NCBI GenBank assembly: GCA_964440605.1 | Contig: CAYTSW010000063.1 | Location: 1 to 15,282, forward strand | Direction: 5' to 3' | DNA from: CAYTSW01 sp964440605 | GTDB lineage: Bacteria > Planctomycetota > Phycisphaerae > Phycisphaerales > UBA1924 | DNA length: 15,282 nucleotides | Part shown: positions 9,903 through 15,282 of the stretch, piece by piece | Position numbering within the stretch: the stretch's first letter is position 1 | How the letters are laid out: each line of letters begins with the position of its first letter | Program-made: the position numbers and the translations under genes | Notes under the pieces: model-generated | Database searches by the model: none | The model's input: only the letters and a program-made list of their open reading frames with translations | Told to the model about the DNA's origin: nothing

Positions 9903-10695
9903 GATGCTGATCGACGGTGCCTCGCTTAAGTCGCGTGCATGCCCGGTCCGGAAGGTATCCGCCCCTTCCACAATCACCTTTTCAAGCGTATCTCCTCTCC
10001 CCGGAAAGCGAAGACCTCGTTATCCCCTCCGAGCCGGAGTCGAAGCAGCACTCCGTCGACGCAATCGGCCTCGCCTACCGCCGGCACGACGAACCATCAG
10101 AAACCGGTGAGCCGCTCGCGACCCTTGCCGCGGGCGCACCGGCGTCGCCGAGTCGCGTCTCCACCAGCTGCCGCTCCTGATCCGTCCGGGCCCGTAGGCG
10201 CTGAACGCGGTTGTGGCCGGAAGGCCGCCGCCGCGCGGCACCCTCGACAGTCCCCTTCAAGAGGCGAAGCACTCTGATTGGTCCGCGCAGCGACGGGATC
10301 TCGGCATCCCAGACTGGATCCGCGCGAGCCCAATGCTGACCGTTTCAATCGCCCCGAGAGACACTTGGCTCCAATCCGACCCGAATCGGCTGTACCACCG
10401 TCTTCGGATCATCTCTGCATGACAGGAACACCGCCGGATCCCACGCGGATGCCGGCTGATGGTGCAGATCTCATCGCAACTCGCCAAGCCAGACACAAAC
10501 AGAAAGCGGTGGGCGATCCCGGAATGCCGAACAGTCTCTCCGCCTCGCCCGTCGGCGTCGTTCACAGACAGTCAGGATCGCGGATTCATCAGCTGATCAG
10601 CCCGAATAGCCTCCTTCCGCCGCCTCGCAGGGGGCCCAGAGACTGTGCGCCCCGCTCGGCGCGTCCGATTTGTCCGGGCACCAAGACGTCGAAGT

Positions 10696-10756
10696 GGCAC
10701 TAAGTGCCGAACGGGCAAGCACTTGACGATGTCCGCCGCGGCCTCCCCGGACATCG
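10696..10756. repeat. Two inverted repeats in the gene-poor region
   Basis: GGCACT-A-AGTGCC (10696-10708) is a perfect 6+6 palindrome. CGATGTCCG (10727-10735) and CGGACATCG (10748-10756) are perfect 9-bp arms around a 12-nt GC-rich loop. No T-tract follows on either strand, so a simple intrinsic terminator is unlikely. Confidence 0.45.
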
Positions 10757-10772
10757 CCTGAGAGGAGACGGA

Positions 10773-10883
10773 TTGAGCAAGCCAGACCGGACGATGTGGG
10801 GGCTCGCGGACCGTGTCGCGACCCTGTTGATGTGCGCGGCAATGTTTGCCCGGGTCCGCCTGCTCTACCACGCCTCCCCATAG
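10773..10883 (+). CDS. Possible small protein of 36 residues, unknown
   Basis: This TTG-started frame encodes 36 residues with a moderately hydrophobic middle (RVATLLMCAAMFARVRLLY). Its only real support is a strong purine-rich site AGAGGAGA (10761-10768) at good spacing from the TTG, just after the 9-bp inverted repeat. No family is recognised. It may be chance: the start codon is rare and the surrounding sequence is non-coding in character. Confidence 0.18.
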   Translation: MSKPDRTMWGLADRVATLLMCAAMFARVRLLYHASP

Positions 10884-11024
10884 ATCCGCTTTTCCGTGAT
10901 GCTCGACGTCTTCATCGATGCAGCCTCCCTACAGAAATCGAATGATCGGATATTCGCTCTCACTTCGTCTGGACCAAGGAACGGGTTATGCGCAAAGGTC
11001 CACATCTCTGGCTGGCTCGCTGCT

Positions 11025-12023
11025 TTACGTGAACAAGGCTGACATCGTTTCGTTTGCAAGGGTGAGATCTCGATCCATCGGAGGTGCGGGCATTTGCTGC
11101 CTTTGGTAGAGGCGCGCCGCGGTGCGGACGATCGAGGCCGCGGTGAGCCGGCGCGCAGGCGTGCGCTCCTCTTTGAGCTGCGCGGCGGCGAGCGGGAGCA
11201 TGCTCTCAGCGTGGTGCACGAGCGCGAGTTCGACGGACTGTCGCAGCGTGCCTGGCCTTCCCGGATCGCGTGGGTGGGCGTGGGCGAAGTCGAGCCACTC
11301 CTGAGGAGACAACTCGGGTGGCATGGGCGGACGCCAGCTGATTGAGCCGTCTTCGCGAATGTGGGCCCGGTTCTCGAACACCGACAACGCGTCGGGCAGG
11401 TGTGCGTGCACGAAATGCACGTTGTCCCACTCCTGCCGAAGCGCGAGTTCGACGATGGGCGCGTGTACGAAGACCATCGAGCTGATGCCGCCGCGCTGTG
11501 TCGGTAACGCAAAGACGTCTGTCTCGCCCGGTCGATGAGGCGGCGGGACGATCCGGCTCGTCGCAAAGGGGTCGCCCGGGCTGTGCAGGTCCGTTGCGCG
11601 TTCGCCCGCGGGGGCGGGGAAGAGCGCTGCGTACTCCGGGAACGTCTTGCGCGGTTTCTTTCCGCCTTCGAAAGCGAGTTCGGCTTCTACCGCGAAACAG
11701 GACCCGAAGCCGCCGTCGTGTAAGGCTTCGAGCACGCGCTTCGTCACCACCTTCGGGATGCTGCGCCCGTCCAAGAACATGAAGTCCCCCGGCGGCTTGC
11801 GCGTCACTTGAGTCACGCTGACCTTGCGGCCTCGGTACGTCTCCGGGTCAAACGGCGTTGCGGACTGGTCTCCAGGCGCTGGGCGCGTTGATCCGTCCCG
11901 CAGGACCAGCTCGAGCGAGTTTGCTGTCGCCCGGCTGTACCCGGGCGGTACGTGAAGACGAAACAGGCCCTCCGCATCGCGGAGGGCCTGTGCGTTCTCT
12001 TCGGTGAAGCAGTGAGTGGGCAT
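11025..12023 (-). CDS. Unknown protein, putative immunity partner of the toxin-like protein
   Basis: The 332-residue protein belongs to no family I can name with confidence. No signal peptide or membrane segment is visible, so it is probably cytosolic. A segment around residues 83-108 (FMFLDGRSIPKVVTKRVLEA followed by LHDGGF) faintly recalls the SER-V/ELL stretch of Imm11/Imm43-type immunity proteins. The C-terminal half is rich in His, Pro and Trp (SWRPPMPPELSPQEWLDFAH). The start at 12023 leaves 31 nt after the upstream stop. An in-frame ATG at 12074 would overlap the upstream gene by 20 nt, but the 17 extra codons have poor GC at third positions, unlike the rest. Neither start has a good ribosome site. 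Its position directly after a toxin-like C-terminus suggests, but does not prove, an immunity role. Confidence 0.8.
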   Translation of the reverse strand: MPTHCFTEENAQALRDAEGLFRLHVPPGYSRATANSLELVLRDGSTRPAPGDQSATPFDPETYRGRKVSVTQVTRKPPGDFMFLDGRSIPKVVTKRVLEALHDGGFGSCFAVEAELAFEGGKKPRKTFPEYAALFPAPAGERATDLHSPGDPFATSRIVPPPHRPGETDVFALPTQRGGISSMVFVHAPIVELALRQEWDNVHFVHAHLPDALSVFENRAHIREDGSISWRPPMPPELSPQEWLDFAHAHPRDPGRPGTLRQSVELALVHHAESMLPLAAAQLKEERTPARRLTAASIVRTAARLYQRQQMPAPPMDRDLTLANETMSALFT

Positions 12024-12054
12024 GCGCAGAGGATGTAGAGCTGGGACCGGTGTG

Positions 12055-15000
12055 TCAATTGTCCGCGGGGACATTGCTCGGCCAGAGTCCGTCCATGCGA
12101 TACTCGCCCCTCATGTAATCGAGCTTGGCAGCGATCTCGTCCTGACACTGCTGCAGCGTCTTGGTGCCGTTCGCGTAGCCGTCTTCGAGCTGCGTGAGGA
12201 GCGTGTCCCATTCCTGCTCCCACGGATCGTGCCAGGTCCTTTTGGCTTTGTGGGAGTTGACGCCGCCCCTGCCTTTGGGCACGAAGAGCCACTTGCCGTA
12301 GAGGTCGGGGTCATTGACGTCGACCAGGAACTTCGCGAAGCGGTGGGCGAAGCGGAATGGCAACTCGTGGTGGAGGACCTTATTGAAGCCGGCTCTGGTC
12401 TCGTTGAAGGCCGCCGCGTTGGCCTTGAAGTCGGCTCGGCGCATCTTGCCGCCGACGGGACCGAGGTCGAAAACACCCTTCCGGGCTTGTGTCTCGGTGA
12501 TGGTGGCCCGCAGGAGCGCGGCGATCTCGTCGTCATCGACGCCCTCTGCGCGGAGGAGGGCGATGCGTTGGCGGAGGGGAGCCTTTGCCGGGAGTGCCAG
12601 AACGGCGACCACGCCGCGCTTGAGGGCGACCATCCGCTGTGACGAGAACCGCATGATCGGCGCTGCACCCGGAGCGGCGCCCGCAGCCCGCACGACCACG
12701 CCGGTGCCGGCGGGGACGAACGGGATGAAACCGACGGCGGCCTCCCACTGCCCGTCGGCCAGCTCGCTCACGGTCAGCGCGATGTCGACGCCTTCGTTGG
12801 CGATCCCTATGCCGGCGAGATAGGCGCGGGTCATCCCCGTGACGTACGGCGCTGCGGTCGCCCAGCGCTGGTCGAGCGTCTGGATGAGCAGGTCGATGTC
12901 CCCATTGAAGTTCTGAACGACCGGGTTGAGCGGAAGAACGGTCTGCAGGTGTGCGCCGAGGGCAGCGGCGAGGGTGACCGGGTCGCATTCGGCGTCGAGT
13001 TCGATCTCGACCCATGTGCCGCTGGCGGTGTAGTAGTCGTAATCGGAGCATCCCCAGAAAGTGAGGTCGTTGAAGTTGCGGAGCAATATCAGGTTCTTTC
13101 CGCCGCTGCCGTCGAAGTCGCCCACCGTTTCCCGCCACTCAGCGCGGTAGATGTTGGTGAGCAAATTCCAACCTTCGTCACCATATAGGAGCTTGAAGAT
13201 CTCCTCGATCTCCTCGCGGGTAGTGAGATCGCCGCGCGGCGCGGCGGCCCGCCCGCCGGTCGTGCAGAACTCGGACTCGCCGTCGGTGTACTCGTAGCCC
13301 TCTAGCCCGAGCTCGAAGGCACCGAAGGGCAGGTCCTGCGCGTCAAGACGGATGACGGCAACCGCCTCGGTCAGGCCGGTGTCGATGTTGATGCCGTCGG
13401 GCAGGAGCAGTTGTCGGATGGCGGCCGGGAGCTCGTCATGGTCGGTGGAAGGTGCGATCAGAACTGGTTGCCCGGAGCGTGTGAGGATCAGTTCGCCTGC
13501 GCCGAGGCTCTGGTGCTCTGCCAGGTCGAGGCTCTCCGCACCCATGGTCACGCTGAGTCGATCCGCGACATCTGCGGAGATGCCTCGGACGATCAGAGCA
13601 TGGGGGAACGCGCCGCCGCCGATCGTGCCCGATCCCTGCGTGCGTGAGACCGTTCCGGCCGAGAGACCGACGACGGTCTGAAACTCCGGCTCGTCTTCGG
13701 GTCCGATGAGCGTGTAGAACTGCTGCTCCCAGAAGCCCGGCCAATGCAGCGGGACGAAGTCGATCCCGGCGGCGAAGCTCAGCGTGAGCCCGCGGCAGGC
13801 GGGATTCGGCTGTGTCTGCACCTCGATCAGCGACGCCGGGCCCCAGTCGCGCCAGTCGACCGCGAGTTCCACCGCGAAGTCGGTCTGAGTGCTGGTCTGG
13901 TTCCAGAGGTCCGAGCCGGCGCCAAGTTGGGCGGGGATGAAGTGTTGGGGCTGTTCGTTGACGAGCACGGTCACGCCGCCCTGACCCGCACCCGCGGGAA
14001 TCAGTTCGAGTAGTGGGTCGCGGTACGAGCCGGAGACAGTGGCTCGTACCGTCCCGTCCGGCTCGATACGGAAGTTCGACACCTCGGCGGAGATTTCGGG
14101 GTGCCATTCGGACATCTGGACGAAGATCGACGCGTCGCCGTTCTCGTCGATGACATCGAACTCGAAGGGGTAGACGTCGATGGATTCGGTGGTCCCGTTG
14201 ACAGTGACATCGACGGTCGCGGAAGACCCCGAGCCGACATGCACGGCTTCGACGTAGACCGTGAGCGAGCCCCCCGTCGCGCCGAGGCCGAGGTCTTCCA
14301 TCGTGTAGCTGGCGCCCGGGGTGATGAAGTCGCCCCCTTCGGCGACGTCGGCCTTGTCGCGGTCGCCGTTGCTCAGCCAGAGCCTGAGCGGGCCACCATT
14401 GGGCTCGTAGTCCGGTGCGGGTCCGGCTGACGGTTCCGAGGGTCCAGGATACGCGAAGGTGACCTCCGGTTCACTCTCGTCGCAGGGCATTTCCTCGGTG
14501 GTGAGATCGACCGTGAACGCGATGAGGGCTGGCGCGGGATCTGTGTCGTCGTCGGGCGATTCGCCGTTGCCGAACCCGTCGGCCCAGCCGGGCACGGTGT
14601 CATCGTCTTCATCGCCGCCGTTGACGCGAACGAGAATGATCGGTGTTTCGTCCTCGCCCGGTTCGTCCTGGGGTGACGTGATCTCAAGTTCGGGGTTCTC
14701 GCAGAGACACAGCTCTCCGGTTTTGCCGATATTCGGCGGGTCGTTGCCGCCGACATAGTGCGAGCCGAGGATGCCATTGTCATCGATGGCGTGGCAGGGT
14801 TCTTCGTCCGGTTCTCCGTCGCCGTCTTGATCATCGGGGAAGGTGATCTCGGCTTCGTAGTGGAAGCAGCCGACGTTTTGAGTCTGCCCGTGGTGTTCGA
14901 CCCAGATGTCATAGGTTTCGCCCTTGCGGTACTTGAAGGTGCCCTCGCCGCGCTCGTTCTTCCATGTGCGCACGCTCTTGTCGCCGAGGTGGAGAGACCA

Positions 15001-15239
15001 TGTGCCGGCGGCGTAGGAGACGAAGTCCTCGATCTCCATATGGATGGTGACCAGATCGTCGGGGTCGGGCGCAACGCCCATGTCGCTGTCGTCGTTGGGA
15101 TCGCTGCCTTGGTTGACTTCGGTGCCGTCGTTGACGCCATCGCCATCGGAGTCGCCGGACGCGGCGTCGGTGCCGTTCTGGATCTCGTCGAGGTTGGACA
15201 GCCCATCGCCGTCCGCGTCTTCATCGCGGTCCGCGATGC
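12055..15239 (-). CDS. Large calcium-repeat protein with HNH-toxin-like C-terminus (5' end missing)
   Basis: About 1,060 codons remain; the true N-terminus is cut off by the contig end, and the first 12 residues of the open frame (MTGVQTCALPI...) are translated sequencing adapter. The genomic part starts with two thrombospondin type 3-like calcium repeats (DEDADGDGLSNLDE, DSDGDGVNDGTE; about 15080-15237). Then come acidic, beta-rich regions with sparse cysteines, which suggest export. Near 12700-12760 is a pretoxin-like linker (WEAAVGFIPFVPAGTG). The last 105 residues carry LHHELPFRFAHRF (His pair at 12367-12372), DVNDP and SHKAKRTWHDPWEQEW (about 12208-12255), resembling HNH-type toxin domains of the HH-x-x-P and W-x-x-x-W pattern (DUF2380-like and Rhs tips). 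The downstream gene is its candidate immunity partner. Nuclease activity is inference. Confidence 0.85.
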
Positions 15240-15282
15240 AGATCGGAAGAGCACACGTCTGAACTCCAGTCACGTGAAACGA
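15240..15282. other. Illumina TruSeq adapter contamination
   Basis: From position 15240 the sequence is the standard TruSeq read adapter, beginning AGATCGGAAGAGC and ending CCAGTCAC at 15273. It is followed by GTGAAACGA, which fits TruSeq index 19 and the first bases after it. This stretch is not genomic. Read on the minus strand it supplies a false ATG and the well-known artefact peptide MTGVQTCALPI. Confidence 0.98.

Larger units (their letters stand above)
9834..11024. other. Gene-poor intergenic region, about 1.2 kb
   Basis: No open frame here has a recognisable protein family. The frames on both strands are short, overlap one another, and are rich in Arg, Ser, Pro and Cys as expected for random GC-rich sequence. 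No tRNA or known RNA was seen. What is visible is a cluster of GTCGCC/GGCGAC elements (9841-9902), two inverted repeats (10696-10756) and one weak small ORF (10773-10883). The stretch separates the kinase from the toxin-like module and may be a decayed or recombined segment. Confidence 0.6.

Noticed and set aside
9917..10703. Several 60-140 codon frames on both strands in the gene-poor region.
   Set aside because: They overlap in different frames, are rich in Arg, Ser, Pro and Cys, and have no domain, ribosome site or continuity. No transposase or integrase motif was seen.
10865..11005. A 46-codon minus-strand frame (MWTFAHNPFLGPDEV...) downstream of the putative immunity gene.
   Set aside because: It has no ribosome site, is only the tail of a longer shadow frame overlapping the 11025-12023 gene, and has no recognisable family.
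15238..15273. ATG at 15271-15273 as the start of the large calcium-repeat protein.
   Set aside because: The codons belong to the sequencing adapter; the peptide MTGVQTCALPI is a known artefact.

Overview
The window is GC-rich and most likely comes from a planctomycete, possibly of the Phycisphaerae. This is inferred from gene content: a Planctomycetes-type ECF sigma factor together with a large serine/threonine kinase carrying C-terminal TPRs, a eukaryotic-type glutamine synthetase (GSII), several genes without clear Shine-Dalgarno sites, and a very large calcium-repeat surface or secreted protein. No rRNA or other phylogenetic marker is present to confirm it. The last 43 bases are not genomic: they are an Illumina TruSeq adapter with the start of its index, so the right edge is the contaminated end of a contig.

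Layout. 1-73: tRNA-Lys(CTT) on the minus strand. 337-2697: the conserved rpmF-plsX-fabH cluster on the plus strand (ribosomal protein L32, phosphate acyltransferase, ketoacyl-ACP synthase III), followed by pcm (2817-3497, isoaspartyl repair methyltransferase). 3622-4194: an ECF sigma factor gene on the minus strand, divergent from glnII (4334-5407, GSII), which is followed by a hairpin and glsA (5620-7203), an animal-type glutaminase with an EF-hand-like N-terminus and C-terminal ankyrin repeats. 7208-9793: a membrane Ser/Thr kinase with exact 42-residue TPR units on the minus strand, only 4 bp tail-to-tail from glsA. 9794-11024: about 1.2 kb with no convincing gene, only inverted repeats and one weak 36-codon ORF. 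11025-15239: a minus-strand two-gene module, a truncated (>1,060 residue) calcium-repeat protein ending in an HNH-toxin-like domain, followed by a 332-residue protein of unknown family in the position of an immunity gene.

How the genes fit together. rpmF-plsX-fabH links translation to initiation of fatty acid and phospholipid synthesis. glnII and glsA catalyse opposite steps between glutamate and glutamine and form a plausible glutamine cycle module. The sigma factor and the kinase are of the types that usually sit side by side in planctomycetes, but here glnII-glsA, on the opposite strand, lie between them. The right-hand pair is the best candidate for an undescribed system: a polymorphic-toxin-like effector with its putative immunity protein.
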